From positions 62,001 to 126,000 of the forward strand of contig NZ_FNGV01000006.1 in assembly GCF_900103215.1 (NCBI RefSeq): 64,000 nt of DNA, written 5' to 3'. Below are positions 45,247 to 56,316 of this stretch, in pieces (the first letter of the stretch is position 1; every line of letters starts with the position of its first letter). This DNA comes from Kriegella aquimaris (GTDB taxonomy: Bacteria; Bacteroidota; Bacteroidia; Flavobacteriales; Flavobacteriaceae). Made by a program: the position numbers and the translations under genes. A model generated the notes under the pieces. That model saw only the letters and a list, made by a program, of their open reading frames with translations. It made no database searches and had not been told where the DNA came from.

Positions 45247-45267
45247 GGACGCAATTAATCTATAATC

Positions 45268-46317
45268 ATGGAAATACAAAATCAACTTAAGGCACTTGCT
45301 GAAAAAATTGAACAGCTCAAAGATAAAATCGATACTGAAGAATCTACCAAACACGCTTTTGTATTGCCCTTTATCAATTTGTTGGGTTACGATACCTTTA
45401 ATCCACTAGAAGTGGTGCCAGAGTTCACGGCAGATTTAGGGCTCAAAAAAGGAGAAAAGGTTGACTATGCTATTTTTCAAAATGGTCAACCGATAGTTAT
45501 CATCGAGTGCAAAAATTGGAAAGAGAAACTAAATGCACATAATTCGCAGTTGTTTCGATATTTTCACACTACGAAGACACGATTTGCACTGCTTACAAAT
45601 GGCATTGAATATCGCTTCTATACCGACCTAGAGGCAGCCAACAAGATGGATGAAAAACCTTTTTTGGAATTTAACATTACTGAGCTAAAGGAAAGCGCGG
45701 TACATGAAATTGGCAAATTTCATAAATCTAATTTTGATGTTGAGAAAATAGTCGATAATGCCAGTTCTTTAAAATACACCAAAGAAATTAAAAAGTTGAT
45801 TGCGGAAGAATTATTAGCACCTTCGTATCATTTTGTAAAACTTTTTGCTGGTAAAGTGCATTCAGGTAGACTTACCGAAAAAGTGATGGCCGAATTTACA
45901 GACTTGGTAAGCAAAGCGTTTTTGCAGACCATTAGTGAAAAAGTAAATGACCGTTTAAATGCGGCGCTAAACAAGGAGTCTGAGAAACAGCAAGAAGAAG
46001 TTCAGGAACCTGAAGCTGTCAGTAAGATAATCACCACGGAAGAAGAGCTGGAAGGCTATCGAGTTATAGTGGCGATATTAAGAAGAAAATTAGCTGTCGA
46101 GCGTATTGTACACCGCGATACCCAATCGTATTTTGGCATATTGCTAGATGATAATAATAGGAAACCACTTTGTCGACTATATCTCGGAAGTTCCACCAAA
46201 TACTTGGCACTAATGGACGAAAATAAACTTGAGATTCGTAAACCATTACAAACTGTTGATGACATATATCAATATGAAACGGAACTATTAAATACCGTTG
46301 ATTATTATGAAAGTTAA
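45268..46317 (+). CDS. HsdR-N-like PD-(D/E)XK nuclease-fold protein
   Basis: 349 residues. After an N-terminal coiled coil (LKALAEKIEQLKDKI), the region 25-150 matches the N-terminal nuclease domain of type I restriction R subunits: ESTKHAFVLPFINLLGYD, KVDYAIFQNGQPIVIIECKN (Asp ... Glu-x-Lys active site), FALLTNGIEYRFYTD. The C-terminal half has an acidic linker (KESEKQQEEVQEPEAVSKI) and a beta-rich module (YFGILLDDNNRKPLCRLYLG). There is no helicase motor and no modification or specificity genes nearby, so it is a stand-alone protein, widespread in bacteria with unknown role. Flanked by a terminator upstream and a convergent gene downstream. Confidence 0.85.
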   Translation: MEIQNQLKALAEKIEQLKDKIDTEESTKHAFVLPFINLLGYDTFNPLEVVPEFTADLGLKKGEKVDYAIFQNGQPIVIIECKNWKEKLNAHNSQLFRYFHTTKTRFALLTNGIEYRFYTDLEAANKMDEKPFLEFNITELKESAVHEIGKFHKSNFDVEKIVDNASSLKYTKEIKKLIAEELLAPSYHFVKLFAGKVHSGRLTEKVMAEFTDLVSKAFLQTISEKVNDRLNAALNKESEKQQEEVQEPEAVSKIITTEEELEGYRVIVAILRRKLAVERIVHRDTQSYFGILLDDNNRKPLCRLYLGSSTKYLALMDENKLEIRKPLQTVDDIYQYETELLNTVDYYES

Positions 46318-46417
46318 ACGAAAAGAAATGTTGCTGCGGTATACATAAATATCATTTTTAATCCAATTCTTTCTGCAGATGTATCGTAGGTCAAGGGTGT
46401 AATATGGGTAGTTTATA

Positions 46418-47230
46418 TCACGGAATTGAAAACTCCAAAAAAACCGGCAGATGATCTGAAAGCTTTCGGGCTTTTTCCAGATTGTCACAAAACCTTACAA
46501 AATCAATTACACCGCTTTTTATTTTATAGATTCCTTGGGAATAGAAAATATTATCGATAGGGTGATTGAGGTAACCAGTGCCATTGCACCCTCTTTTAAG
46601 AGTTGTCTTTTGATCAGAAATGGCGGCTCGAAACCCTTTTGCCCTAAAATCATCAAAAACATGTTTAGCCTCGTCTACATTGAAATCGCCCGCAAGAATT
46701 AACGGGGCGACTAAACTAGTATCTATATACGTGGTTAACGCCTCTATTTCCGCTTCGGGATTTTTATCAAAAGGCCTTGAATGGAAATTCACCAAGGTCA
46801 ACTTTTCCTGATTTATATAAAATTCCATTAAATAGGGTTCTCTGTCGATTACCGAATCTAGGGCGCTGATTAATTTACCTCTATTTTTTATTTTGATATG
46901 TCGGGTCTTCCAAATAAAAGCGTAGCGCTCGGTGACATATTTTGAACTTTTGGTAGGGTTGCTGATGACATAATCCCATTTGGCCCCTTTTCTATTAAGA
47001 ATATCAGAAAGTTTTGCGACCGCTTGCGCACCACCGTAGCCGGATACTACTTCTTGAATGGCCAAGATATCAGTATCTTTTACAATGTCGGCAATTTGAT
47101 TTAATTCTTCGCTGTTTTTAGTTTTGCCAAAATCGCGAATATTCCATGAAATTAAGCTGATGTTGTCAACTTGCGAAAAAAGAGCAAAATGAAAAAGTAT
47201 GAAAAATAGAAAGGAAAGTTTTTTAATCAT
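46418..47230 (-). CDS. Exported endonuclease/exonuclease/phosphatase-family protein
   Basis: 270 residues with a signal peptide (LSFLFFILFHFALFSQ). DNase I-like fold residues are intact: LISWNIRDFG, ILAIQEV (Glu), LVNFHSRPF, ILAGDFNVDE (Asp-x-Asn), and SDHLPVFLEF (Asp-His). Family members hydrolyse DNA, phosphoinositides or sphingomyelin; export suggests extracellular nuclease or phosphatase activity, for example phosphate scavenging. Single-gene unit, convergent with the HsdR-N-like gene. Confidence 0.9.
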   Translation of the reverse strand: MIKKLSFLFFILFHFALFSQVDNISLISWNIRDFGKTKNSEELNQIADIVKDTDILAIQEVVSGYGGAQAVAKLSDILNRKGAKWDYVISNPTKSSKYVTERYAFIWKTRHIKIKNRGKLISALDSVIDREPYLMEFYINQEKLTLVNFHSRPFDKNPEAEIEALTTYIDTSLVAPLILAGDFNVDEAKHVFDDFRAKGFRAAISDQKTTLKRGCNGTGYLNHPIDNIFYSQGIYKIKSGVIDFVRFCDNLEKARKLSDHLPVFLEFSIP

Positions 47231-47326
47231 TTGGTCGTGGTTGTAGCATCACGAAAATAACGAAAAAAGGAATGGTTATTTACAGATAACCGTAATCTGA
47301 CCAAAAGTGATGGGAGCTGAAATGTG

Positions 47327-47446
47327 CTATCTTTTCATCACTTGCATGATAAAAAAGACGGTTATTGAAATGATCAGGCAACTGATGGCTGCTATGATAT
47401 TATCTTTAGTGAATTCTTTTTTGATGTTAACTAAGATGGCTTTCAT
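47327..47446 (-). CDS. 39-residue single-span membrane protein
   Basis: ATG at 47446 to TAG at 47327. The product starts MKAILVNIKKEFTKDN and continues into a hydrophobic helix (IIAAISCLIISITVFFIMQV) ending MKR. A purine-rich AGGAAA lies 8 bp before the start. The basic, positive-inside N-terminus and single helix are typical of small membrane proteins. Function unknown. Another frame on the opposite strand (47307-47489) is open but has poor composition. The remaining 302 bp up to 47748 are AT-rich with no gene seen. Confidence 0.5.
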   Translation of the reverse strand: MKAILVNIKKEFTKDNIIAAISCLIISITVFFIMQVMKR

Positions 47447-47748
47447 GACATTTGTTTCCTACAAAATTAGTGCGAACTTGAACTTTTGAAGAAACTAGTC
47501 GTTCTAAGTGAAACATGTTCGTTTAAAGGTGTTTAGCACTGTTCTTGACGAAGAAAAAGGGTGTTGGCCGAAAAAGTGTGAATTTTAATTCTTTGTAAAT
47601 TTTCTGCTATGAAATACTAAAAAAGTATGGGAGATAGTGAAAGTAGATGTAAATAATAATATTAGGAATTTCTATTTCTGTTAGGGACTTTGGTAAGCAC
47701 AATTATCATTGGCTACTAATAAACGAGATAATCAAATTGATATAGTAC

Positions 47749-50700
47749 TTATTTGTCACTGAGAACGGTTTTTTCAGTTTCTATTGACTCCGAAACGTCC
47801 ACTTGTTTTACCGTTCTTCCCTTTGTGGCTAAAAGTCTGATATCTTCCAGAGTTAAGTAAAGACAGGGTACGATGACCAATATGATCGCTGTGGCAAATA
47901 CTATTCCGAACCCCAATGAAATGGCCATGGGAATCAAATAGAACGCTTGGCTCGAGGTTTCTAGAATAATCGGGGCCAGACCCCCGAAAGTGGTCATCGT
48001 GGTCAACATTATTGGACGGAACCTTCGGAGTCCTGCTTCGTGAATGGATTTATAAATTGGGTCGCCCGCCCTGCGGCGTTTATTGGCATAGTCTATCATA
48101 ATCAACGAATCGTTCACAACAACCCCTGATAATGCGATAACCCCCATTAAACTGACCAGTGAGAGATCATATCCTAACAAAATATGGCCTATTACGGCCC
48201 CTACAATCCCGAAAGGGATGGCGGTCATAACAATGAGAGGCTGCGTGTAGCTACTAAAAGCTATAGCAAGCAGGGTGTATATCAAAAGCATCGCAATGGC
48301 AAAGCCCGACCTAAGCGTATTGGTACTCTCTCGCATATCGGCCTGACTGCCCTCAAAAGTCCAGGTTATCCCGGGAAAATCTGCGCGTAGTTGCGGTAGC
48401 ACTTCTTCTTGTACCGAAGCTATCACGCGATTGACCGTATTGGCAGGTTCTACATCCATGCCTACATTGACGACTCTGCGGCCATCCCTGCGGTTGATGC
48501 TGCTAAAGGCTTCACGTTGTTCCACTTCTACCACGTCCATCAGTGGAACCTCTATACCATTTGGGGTACGTATTAAAAAATTTTCCAAGTTGTTGATGTC
48601 TTTCCGTTCTTCCAAAGGCAATTTGACCCGCACCTCTATTTCGTTCATGCCCCTTAATTGACGCATTGCCAAAGCACCAAAAAAACCATCACGGACTTGC
48701 TGGCCCACTTCATTTGAGGTCAATCCAAGATTTCTTCCTTGCGGTAATAACTTGAAGTCGAACTGCATTTTTCCCTTATTGTAATTATCGGTGACGTCAC
48801 GGGTGTTGGAAAACGCTTTCATCTTGTCCACAAAAGAAGCACTGGCCCTGGCCAATACATCAATGTCGGAATGGCTAAGGTCGATACTGATATCTTGTCG
48901 CGCTCCACCTGGACCCCGCTCCGCTTCGAAGGTAATTTGGTCTACTCCCTCAATATCCCCAATATTATCACGCCATAGGGCAATAACTTCCGCAGCGCTA
49001 ACATCATGTTGATCAGGTGGCAGCATTACAATTTCGACATCAATAAAATTTTGTCCGCGTACGTTGGTCTTTATGCCCTCAGCTACTTCATAAAGATTGT
49101 GTTCTTCAAACATGCGTTGTGTAGAACTAGAAATAGCGTGTGCTACTTTTGCTGCTTGATCGGGTGTCGTACCTACGGGCAAACGAACACCGGCCTCAAT
49201 TTCATCCGCGGCCACTTCGGGCATCATAATCATTCCCATATGGCCGCTAAGACCAAATCCTCCCACAATTAGCAAAAGGGTTATGGCCGCACTAAGGGTG
49301 ATGTATCTGTATTGTAAACAGAGATCTAGAAAAGGGCGGTATCTTTTTTCAACAAACCGGTCGAAACTTTTGGCGAAAGAACGTTGCCACCCTTCCAGTT
49401 TAAGTACCCATTTACTTTTGTTCTTTTCTTGTTTAAGATGACCCAAGTGGGAGGGTAGAATGAAGAGGGCTTCGAGTAGGGAAACTGCCAAAATAACGAT
49501 AACCACGGCAGGCAAAGGTTGCCAGAATTTTCCGGTTTCACCGGGCATGAAAAGTAAGGGAACAAAGGCGATAATGGTGGTGACAATACTAAAAATTACA
49601 GGAAAGGAAACATCTTTGGTTCCAGCAATTGCGGCTTCCATCGGGGATAGCCCTTTTTGGCGGTATTCATATACGTTTTCGCCAACCACGATGGCATCAT
49701 CGACCACAATACCTAAAACGACCAAAAAGCCAAACATGGAAATCATATTTACGCTAATGCCAATTAGGGGCAATAAGATTATTCCGCCAATAAATGAAAC
49801 GGTCATGCCCATCATCACCCAAAAGGCCAAACGATATTCTAAGAAAAGTGTCAATATGATAAGAACGATGACTATGGCAAGTATTCCATTTTCGGTTAAT
49901 AATGAGAGCCGCTCCCGATAATCAGCTGCACGATTGCTATCGGTGCGGTATTTGACATCAGGTGGTAATTGAAAGTCTTTCAAGATGCTTTCTACTGCAT
50001 CGGCAATCTCTAAAGGGGATTGGTTTCCAATACGATAAATACGGAGCTCCACATAATTTTCTTGGTTGAACTGTCCGTGAAATCCTGTTTCTTCAAAACC
50101 ATCGGTTACGGTTGCAATATCCTTTAAGGCGATCTTTGCACCAGATTCTGAAGATATAACAGTAATATTCCCAAATTCTTCAGCCCATTGCTTTCGCTCT
50201 TGCATACGAAGCAGAATTTCACCGCTTTGGGTTTGAACAGCACCAGCGGGTACATCGTTACTACTCTGTTCGATAATATCGGCCACTTGGCCAAGGGTTA
50301 GATTATATTTTTGAAGATTGCGACGAGGGATTTCGATTCGGGTTTCATAGTCCGGTACATTACCAAATTCAATTTGGGTGATTTTAGGGTTGCTAAGCAA
50401 TACATTGCGCAAGCGTTCTGCAAGTTGGCGGAGCGTCCAAATATCAGCTTTACCGTAGAGGCCTACCCGCAATACATCCCTTTGGCGCGATTGCAGACTT
50501 ACTTCAGGTTGTTCAATATCATCGGGGAAGGTGCGAATGCGATTGATGGCCTGATCAATATCTTGAAAAGCTTTCATTCGTTCGGTACCGGCAACCAGTT
50601 CAATACTTACTTCAGCTGAGCCCTCGCTGGCTTCGGATACTATTTCCTTGATACCTTGAACAGCGCGAACGGCTTCTTCCACAGGTTGTAAAATACCTTG

Positions 50701-50916
50701 CTCTACTTCAGCAGGGGAGGCACCAGGGTAGGCAACGGAAACCTCTACAAAATCGAGCTGAAATTCTGGAAATACTTCTTTCTGAATTTTGAACATGGTA
50801 AAAATACCTCCGCCAAGTAATACCAACATGAGCAAATTGGTAGCAATGGAGTTTCTCGCCATATAACCAATGGCGCCCTCTTTTCTGGGATTTCCCTTTT
50901 CTTCTATTTCGCTCAT
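47749..50916 (-). CDS. RND efflux inner-membrane permease
   Basis: 1055-residue AcrB/MexB-type proton-driven pump. Twelve membrane helices in the RND order, with the helix-4 signature [20 protein letters not shown] carrying the Asp pair for proton relay. An N-terminal [19 protein letters not shown] helix and the large periplasmic loops ([31 protein letters not shown]) are present. The sequence resembles the lineage of HAE1/multidrug or envelope-lipid pumps of Bacteroidota. Third gene of the operon OMF-MFP-RND, 7 bp after the adaptor gene. Confidence 0.96.
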   Translation of the reverse strand: MSEIEEKGNPRKEGAIGYMARNSIATNLLMLVLLGGGIFTMFKIQKEVFPEFQLDFVEVSVAYPGASPAEVEQGILQPVEEAVRAVQGIKEIVSEASEGSAEVSIELVAGTERMKAFQDIDQAINRIRTFPDDIEQPEVSLQSRQRDVLRVGLYGKADIWTLRQLAERLRNVLLSNPKITQIEFGNVPDYETRIEIPRRNLQKYNLTLGQVADIIEQSSNDVPAGAVQTQSGEILLRMQERKQWAEEFGNITVISSESGAKIALKDIATVTDGFEETGFHGQFNQENYVELRIYRIGNQSPLEIADAVESILKDFQLPPDVKYRTDSNRAADYRERLSLLTENGILAIVIVLIILTLFLEYRLAFWVMMGMTVSFIGGIILLPLIGISVNMISMFGFLVVLGIVVDDAIVVGENVYEYRQKGLSPMEAAIAGTKDVSFPVIFSIVTTIIAFVPLLFMPGETGKFWQPLPAVVIVILAVSLLEALFILPSHLGHLKQEKNKSKWVLKLEGWQRSFAKSFDRFVEKRYRPFLDLCLQYRYITLSAAITLLLIVGGFGLSGHMGMIMMPEVAADEIEAGVRLPVGTTPDQAAKVAHAISSSTQRMFEEHNLYEVAEGIKTNVRGQNFIDVEIVMLPPDQHDVSAAEVIALWRDNIGDIEGVDQITFEAERGPGGARQDISIDLSHSDIDVLARASASFVDKMKAFSNTRDVTDNYNKGKMQFDFKLLPQGRNLGLTSNEVGQQVRDGFFGALAMRQLRGMNEIEVRVKLPLEERKDINNLENFLIRTPNGIEVPLMDVVEVEQREAFSSINRRDGRRVVNVGMDVEPANTVNRVIASVQEEVLPQLRADFPGITWTFEGSQADMRESTNTLRSGFAIAMLLIYTLLAIAFSSYTQPLIVMTAIPFGIVGAVIGHILLGYDLSLVSLMGVIALSGVVVNDSLIMIDYANKRRRAGDPIYKSIHEAGLRRFRPIMLTTMTTFGGLAPIILETSSQAFYLIPMAISLGFGIVFATAIILVIVPCLYLTLEDIRLLATKGRTVKQVDVSESIETEKTVLSDK

Positions 50917-50923
50917 GCTCTTC

Positions 50924-52132
50924 CTATTGCTTCATTTCTTTTTCGGGCGTGTCCGACGCGGTTCGTAAACCAATGCCACTACTCACGGTACTTAAATCGG
51001 TAATGACTACTTTTTCACCGGCCACCAAACCTTTGCGGATATAAGCATATTCATCATCGTTCAATACGATATCAACTTCACGGATTTCCAATTTACCGTC
51101 TTTCATCACCCATACGGTTTCATTGCTTCGAATGTAGTCTCTACTAAGCCGCACGACTTCTGCAACCGGGTTGGCCTGTATATATACCTCTACAAAGGTG
51201 CCTATCATCAGAGTGGGCATTCCTTCTTGATCTGCTTCATTGGCCAGAGGGTCGGTAACTTTTACCAGCACCCTCGCCAGACGGGTCTGATTATCAAGAG
51301 CTCCGATTTGCTTGTCTAAATATCCTTCTCGATAGGTGTCGGTAGACCATGCGGTAGAATTTTTTATACGTACAGGGGATCCTTTTTTAGAATCACTCTT
51401 CGGGAAACTTAACCATTGCAATTTAGACACGGGCACAGTTGTCATCACCCAATAATAATCGGTACCCACGATACGTCCCAAATTATCACCTTGCGCGACT
51501 TGAGAGCCTTCGGTTACATTTTGGCTTAAAATATGGGCGTCAAAAGGAGCGCGTATGGTGGTTCGCGATAGATTGAGCTTGGCTTGATTTACCGAAGCCT
51601 TAGCCCCGCCTATAGTCGCTTTCACCGCGTTAAGCTGTGGTTTTCTTAAGACAAGTTGTCGTTCTCCTTCGGAAAGCGGGTTGTCGCCGAAAAGGGAATC
51701 ATCTGCAATAAGTTGCAAGTCTTGTTCTGCTATTTGCTGTCTTCCCATTTCAGTTTCCAGCGTACTCTGCGATTGTAGTAGTTCACTCTTTCTGAGTTCA
51801 AGGGTATTGCGATAGTCCGACGGGTCGATCTGCAAGAGCACTTGGTTTTTTTTGACGAAACCACCTGGAGTAAAAGCGGGGTCTCTTCGGATAACTTGCC
51901 CCGAGACCAGTGGACTCAAAGTAACATCTTCAACAGGTTGTACCGTTCCTGTTGCTACAATAATGGGTTCGTAAGTACCTTGCTCTGCGGAAATCACTTC
52001 TACCAACATGGCCGTCTCAATGCTGGCACCTTCCGTTTCTGCTTCCGGTTCCGTGGAAAAAATTAGTATGGTAATGGCCAGTCCGCCAACAAGAATGGCC
52101 AAACAGATGCCCACTATTTTTTTATTGCTCAT
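50924..52132 (-). CDS. RND efflux periplasmic adaptor (MFP)
   Basis: 402 residues. N-terminal anchor helix ([20 protein letters not shown]), lipoyl halves ([20 protein letters not shown] and [20 protein letters not shown]), alpha-helical hairpin, beta-barrel and membrane-proximal domains. Bridges the permease and the outer-membrane channel. 44 bp downstream of the channel gene and 7 bp before the permease. Confidence 0.95.
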   Translation of the reverse strand: MSNKKIVGICLAILVGGLAITILIFSTEPEAETEGASIETAMLVEVISAEQGTYEPIIVATGTVQPVEDVTLSPLVSGQVIRRDPAFTPGGFVKKNQVLLQIDPSDYRNTLELRKSELLQSQSTLETEMGRQQIAEQDLQLIADDSLFGDNPLSEGERQLVLRKPQLNAVKATIGGAKASVNQAKLNLSRTTIRAPFDAHILSQNVTEGSQVAQGDNLGRIVGTDYYWVMTTVPVSKLQWLSFPKSDSKKGSPVRIKNSTAWSTDTYREGYLDKQIGALDNQTRLARVLVKVTDPLANEADQEGMPTLMIGTFVEVYIQANPVAEVVRLSRDYIRSNETVWVMKDGKLEIREVDIVLNDDEYAYIRKGLVAGEKVVITDLSTVSSGIGLRTASDTPEKEMKQ

Positions 52133-52176
52133 AGTGCTATTTTGCTTTTTCTATCCCTAAAGACATTTCAAAAATC

Positions 52177-53571
52177 TTAATAATCGATGTTCCTATCCGT
52201 ATCAAATCCCCCTGCCAAAGCCCGATACAGACCGATGCGTATTTGAATTTGCTGTGACTGTGCCGAGACGTAATCCCTGCGCAATTGTTGTTCTTGATCT
52301 AAACCGAGGAGGACATCCAAATACGGACTGAAACCATTCAAAAATTCTACCCGCAATTGCTTGTTGCTTTTTTCGGCTAGTTCGAGTTGACGACCAATGT
52401 TTTCCAAGCGCTTCTTTTGCATGATGTCTCTTACAAGTCCATCTTCGACATCTTGAAAAGCTTCCAAGGTGGTTTGCCCGTATTCATACAATCTTTGTTG
52501 TTTTATGGCTAGCGACCTTTCAACTTCTGCGCTTAACTGCTTACCATAAAACAGGGGGGCTAGAATATTACCTGCCAAAGAGTAGGCCCAGTTTTCAAAA
52601 AGGTTGTCAAAATTATTGGCACGCAGTTGGCCTCTACCGGATATCGAAATTCTTGGATATTTGCTGCGTACGGCAGCTGCCATATCGCGATCTGCAGCGA
52701 GTAAAATTGAAAACGATCGTTGTAGGTCGGGTCTACGCCGCACCAATTCCAAAGGGAGTCCGGTTTCGGGAAGTACCGGTAATTCAGGCAGATCGATATT
52801 TTCGAAAGTCATATCTAACTGAGGCTGTTTTCCTAAAAGAACGGCCAATTGATTTTCTAAAAGACGCACATTGGTACTAAAGATAATCTGTTGTTCTTTG
52901 GTGCTTTCCAGTAATTGGGCCTGTCGCAGAATGTCGACTGCCCGAATTTGGCCACCAACGAACCGGGAGCGGATCAATGTGATAATATCTTCGTTGGTCG
53001 TAATCTGATTTTCGGTAATTCTCAATTGCTTTTTTGCTGCCTGGAGTTGGTACCACGTGGATGCAATTTCTGCCGAAAGCGATATTGCAGCCGTACGATA
53101 ATCGAACAGACTTGCTTCGGCCCTGAATTTTTCAGCTTGGACGGCGGTTCGTATCCTGCCCCATAAATCTAGTTCATAGGTTGCGGAAAGCCCTAACTGT
53201 GTGTTCTCTCCCCCGGTAAAATCATTTTCGGGAAAATTTACTGCCGACTGTGCAGAGGCTTCAATTTGCGGCCATTTGTTCGACGCTTCCCTGCTCACTG
53301 TGGCCCTCGCCGCCAAAAATTGTTGCCAAGTTGCGGCCAAATCGAAGTTTGATTGTAATGCACTATCGATTAATTGATTGAGTCTTTCATCTTCAAAGGA
53401 CGTCCACCATTTATCTTCCACAACGCTTGCTCCATTATATGAGAATTCTTGTACATCATCTATAGGCAACGCTACATTTGAGTAACGGGGCGAACAACCA
53501 AAAAAGAACAAACCAATAGTAGCAATAAAAAATAGAAGTATGCTTTCTGTTCCTTTTGATTTGATTTTCAT
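52177..53571 (-). CDS. Outer-membrane efflux channel, NodT/TolC family lipoprotein
   Basis: 464 residues with an SPII leader (TIGLFFFGCSPRYS) and the NodT-type start DDVQEFSYNGASVVEDKWWTSF. Two OEP repeats follow (LAATWQQFLAARATVSREAS, AEIASTWYQLQAAKKQLRIT; VRRRPDLQRSFSILLAADRD), typical of the trimeric channel. First gene of the efflux operon; its promoter should lie in 53572-53944. Confidence 0.95.
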   Translation of the reverse strand: MKIKSKGTESILLFFIATIGLFFFGCSPRYSNVALPIDDVQEFSYNGASVVEDKWWTSFEDERLNQLIDSALQSNFDLAATWQQFLAARATVSREASNKWPQIEASAQSAVNFPENDFTGGENTQLGLSATYELDLWGRIRTAVQAEKFRAEASLFDYRTAAISLSAEIASTWYQLQAAKKQLRITENQITTNEDIITLIRSRFVGGQIRAVDILRQAQLLESTKEQQIIFSTNVRLLENQLAVLLGKQPQLDMTFENIDLPELPVLPETGLPLELVRRRPDLQRSFSILLAADRDMAAAVRSKYPRISISGRGQLRANNFDNLFENWAYSLAGNILAPLFYGKQLSAEVERSLAIKQQRLYEYGQTTLEAFQDVEDGLVRDIMQKKRLENIGRQLELAEKSNKQLRVEFLNGFSPYLDVLLGLDQEQQLRRDYVSAQSQQIQIRIGLYRALAGGFDTDRNIDY

Positions 53572-53944
53572 CTTGGTCTAGAAGAATGGTTTGTTGGTGT
53601 AATTGGTATGTCGAATATCGATACCCACCTAAAATAAATCTTTTTGTGGAACTATTGTATTAACAAAAACATAATTATCTATGAATGTACCCTTAGATTT
53701 GAGGCAGGGCCACCCTCCATTTTTCCTTTTGACTCATTCCATAGCGGGAAACGAACCGTTTGCTTTAAGGATAAGGAGCTTTCATTCTCGGTTGCCAAAC
53801 AAAATTCGATTGTTTATAGAAGCTATTTAAACATATTCGATATTTGGAGGGACTATTCCATAATTTTTTTGCCTCAAAAAGAGTAATTTGCAAATTTAAA
53901 ATGAACATTTATTACGTTCTCAAAGGTGTGAAATATTTAATAAT
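53572..53944. other. Divergent intergenic region, no gene supported
   Basis: 373 bp between the efflux operon (-) and the next gene (+). An 80-codon open frame at 53644-53886 (+) has no start context and an unusual composition. No clear promoter or hairpin was recognised. Confidence 0.5.
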
Positions 53945-56299
53945 ATGGTAAACAAATTCGTCGCTATTACCAAGAGATTAAAATCCATTTTTCAGCGGAG
54001 TGGGATTGGCTCTAATTTGATTAGTTATAGAAGTAGTTGGCTTTTAACAGTAGTCCCCATATTGATTATGAGTTGTGGTAATAATGCCCCAACCAACTTC
54101 AAGACCAAGTATTTGGATATTAGCTTGAATGATAGAGGGCTAATTTACAGTATGAAGGACATAACCAAGCAACAGCCTCGCGAATTAAGTCCGTCAGACA
54201 AGCCATCCCCATTATTGACTTTGTACAATAGTAAACTGGACACCTTGTTTGAACCCATAAGTGCTGTTTATAATAGATCTAAGAATGTTTTAAACCTAAC
54301 CTATGGAAACAATGCTGTAGCCGAAATCAGTGTTGAGCCAAAGGACAAGTATCTTAAATTTACCCTTATTTCATTGACCAACCGTGAAGATATCGAGGGA
54401 GTGCAATGGGGGTCCATCCATACGAACATCACCAATCTTTTTGGGGAAATTATTGGGGTAGCAAGGGATACCTCTGAAACCGTTAATTATTCCATCGGGA
54501 TGCTTGCCCTCAACGACAATACGTTGGGCGGCACTTCAAGGACCATTGCCGATGCCGCACCTTTCCAATATATAATCCACTCCCCCGATAGCCTACAATA
54601 CCCATTGCCGAAGGACCTTCATGAAGGACAGGTTTTTACACTTGGGGGCAATGGAATAAGTGATGTGGCATTTTACGCCCACAAGGAGCCCTATTATAGG
54701 ATTGTTTACGGTAACGCAGCTGAGGTTGATGAAAAAGGAAGAATATCAATCACTTATAATTCAAGGGATAGGTCAAAAAAAAGAGAAGTATATTTTTCCT
54801 TGATACCCAATATGCCTGCCAACACGCCCAACCATCTGGAGATACAACCGCTACAAGGAGTCGATTATATAGGATCATCCGTAGCGTTATGGGGAAGTCC
54901 TGACAGTACCGCTCTTATGGGTGTAGTTCAGGATATTGTTTTGTCGGAAGGACTACCTTATCCCACTATAGATGGAAAATGGGTAAAGGATCCGACAGCT
55001 TATGTTCCCGATGCCATTACCAGTGGAGGTTTGTACGATAGTATAATATCCTACACCTCTCGATTAGGTTTTAAGGCAATCAGCCTATATGATCAAAGTT
55101 TCTTAAGACCAGATCGCGGAAATGAAGGGTATATTGATGGAAAGAATTTCGAGAAGAAACCATTAAAATTAACATCCGGGAATAAGTCGCACAAAGAATT
55201 CTCAAAAATGGCAGCAAAATATGGCATTACCATTGGGAGAACACCGATAACTAGTTCATTGGCACCTGGAACCAAGGATGCCAGCCCCATTCCTAGTGAT
55301 AGTCTGTGTTATCAGCAAAAACGCTTGTTGATGAATAATATCACTTCTACAGATACTATAATTGTAGTGGACGATCCCAAATATATGGAGGAGATAGCCA
55401 GTTGGGAAGGGCATGCCGAAAATCTGAATATGGTGAAGATTGGTAAGGAGCTAATTCATTACCTAGGTATTTCCGATGCAGAACCATACAAACTTTTAAA
55501 TGTCGAGCGAGGCTATTGGGGCACCACACCGACAGAACACGCAACAAATGACACCATTTACAAATTGCAAGTAACAATCAACTATGGCTATGACGGATTG
55601 ATACCCAATATGCAACTTCAAGATAAGATTGCCGAATACTATGCCGATGTTGCTTTTATAAATGGTTTAGGATATTACGATTTCGATGGACAAGAATTTT
55701 TGTTCAACAACGGGCATGGTTATTACTCTGCCAAACGTTTCTTTAGAAAAATGTTCGAAAGGGCTACATTTCATGGTATTCCACCAATCCGTTTTACAGG
55801 TGCCACATTATCGGAAGGTTCTTGGCATTATCAGAGTATTTGGAATGTAGGAGGAGGAAAAAATCTTTATGATGTGGAAACTAGGGAATGGGGCAGTACC
55901 ACTAGCCAAGGTAAAGATCTTAGAGATGTTACCTATGCAAATTATTTTCCGACGGGTATGGGAGGTAATTTTCCAATCAATGCCACTTCAACTGTGGATC
56001 AATACGAACATATACAAGCAATTTCTGTCGGTCTCGGAACCACTTATAGTCTGTATTTAAATCAGAAAGATGTGGAAAGCTGCCCTCACAAGGATGCCAT
56101 TTTTAAGGTAATAAGGACGTGGGAAAATGCTAGAGCGGCAAATGCATTTCCACGTTACATAAGGAAACTTCTTATGAAACCCGATAGGGATTGGAAATTG
56201 GAACAAGTTGATAATAACAATTGGAATCTCTATCCTGTGGTCAATAAAACCTTGGGCACCGCAATAAAATTATCTAGGGATGTTGCCGAAGGATCTTAA
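53945..56299 (+). CDS. Unclassified glycoside-hydrolase-like lipoprotein (paralogue of 20705-23149)
   Basis: 784 residues. The likely lipobox IMSC lies unusually far in, at about residue 44; an internal TTG at 54017 would give a normal-length leader (SSWLLTVVPILIMSC). The sequence tracks the 816-residue protein of the polysaccharide locus through most of its length: KYLDISLNDRG with NLDIAFDQQG, GEIIGVARDTSE with GETVGVVRNKDF, LSEGLPYPTIDGKWVKDPTA with LTEGLPHPILDGVWSKRSPT, and GYYDFDGQEF with ISFDGLEGNY, so the putative catalytic Asp-Gly is retained. Family not recognised. Probably an extracellular sugar-active enzyme outside a complete locus. Confidence 0.62.
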   Translation: MVNKFVAITKRLKSIFQRSGIGSNLISYRSSWLLTVVPILIMSCGNNAPTNFKTKYLDISLNDRGLIYSMKDITKQQPRELSPSDKPSPLLTLYNSKLDTLFEPISAVYNRSKNVLNLTYGNNAVAEISVEPKDKYLKFTLISLTNREDIEGVQWGSIHTNITNLFGEIIGVARDTSETVNYSIGMLALNDNTLGGTSRTIADAAPFQYIIHSPDSLQYPLPKDLHEGQVFTLGGNGISDVAFYAHKEPYYRIVYGNAAEVDEKGRISITYNSRDRSKKREVYFSLIPNMPANTPNHLEIQPLQGVDYIGSSVALWGSPDSTALMGVVQDIVLSEGLPYPTIDGKWVKDPTAYVPDAITSGGLYDSIISYTSRLGFKAISLYDQSFLRPDRGNEGYIDGKNFEKKPLKLTSGNKSHKEFSKMAAKYGITIGRTPITSSLAPGTKDASPIPSDSLCYQQKRLLMNNITSTDTIIVVDDPKYMEEIASWEGHAENLNMVKIGKELIHYLGISDAEPYKLLNVERGYWGTTPTEHATNDTIYKLQVTINYGYDGLIPNMQLQDKIAEYYADVAFINGLGYYDFDGQEFLFNNGHGYYSAKRFFRKMFERATFHGIPPIRFTGATLSEGSWHYQSIWNVGGGKNLYDVETREWGSTTSQGKDLRDVTYANYFPTGMGGNFPINATSTVDQYEHIQAISVGLGTTYSLYLNQKDVESCPHKDAIFKVIRTWENARAANAFPRYIRKLLMKPDRDWKLEQVDNNNWNLYPVVNKTLGTAIKLSRDVAEGS

Positions 56300-56316
56300 A
56301 TCAGATAATCTAGTGA

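Noticed and set aside
47307-47489. 60-codon + strand frame
   Set aside because: The opposite strand gives a better small membrane protein with a start and a purine-rich upstream site.
49460-49921. 153-codon + strand frame
   Set aside because: Antisense to the RND permease; a shadow of a conserved gene.
53644-53886. 80-codon + strand frame in an intergenic gap
   Set aside because: No ribosome site, no motif and odd composition; likely chance.
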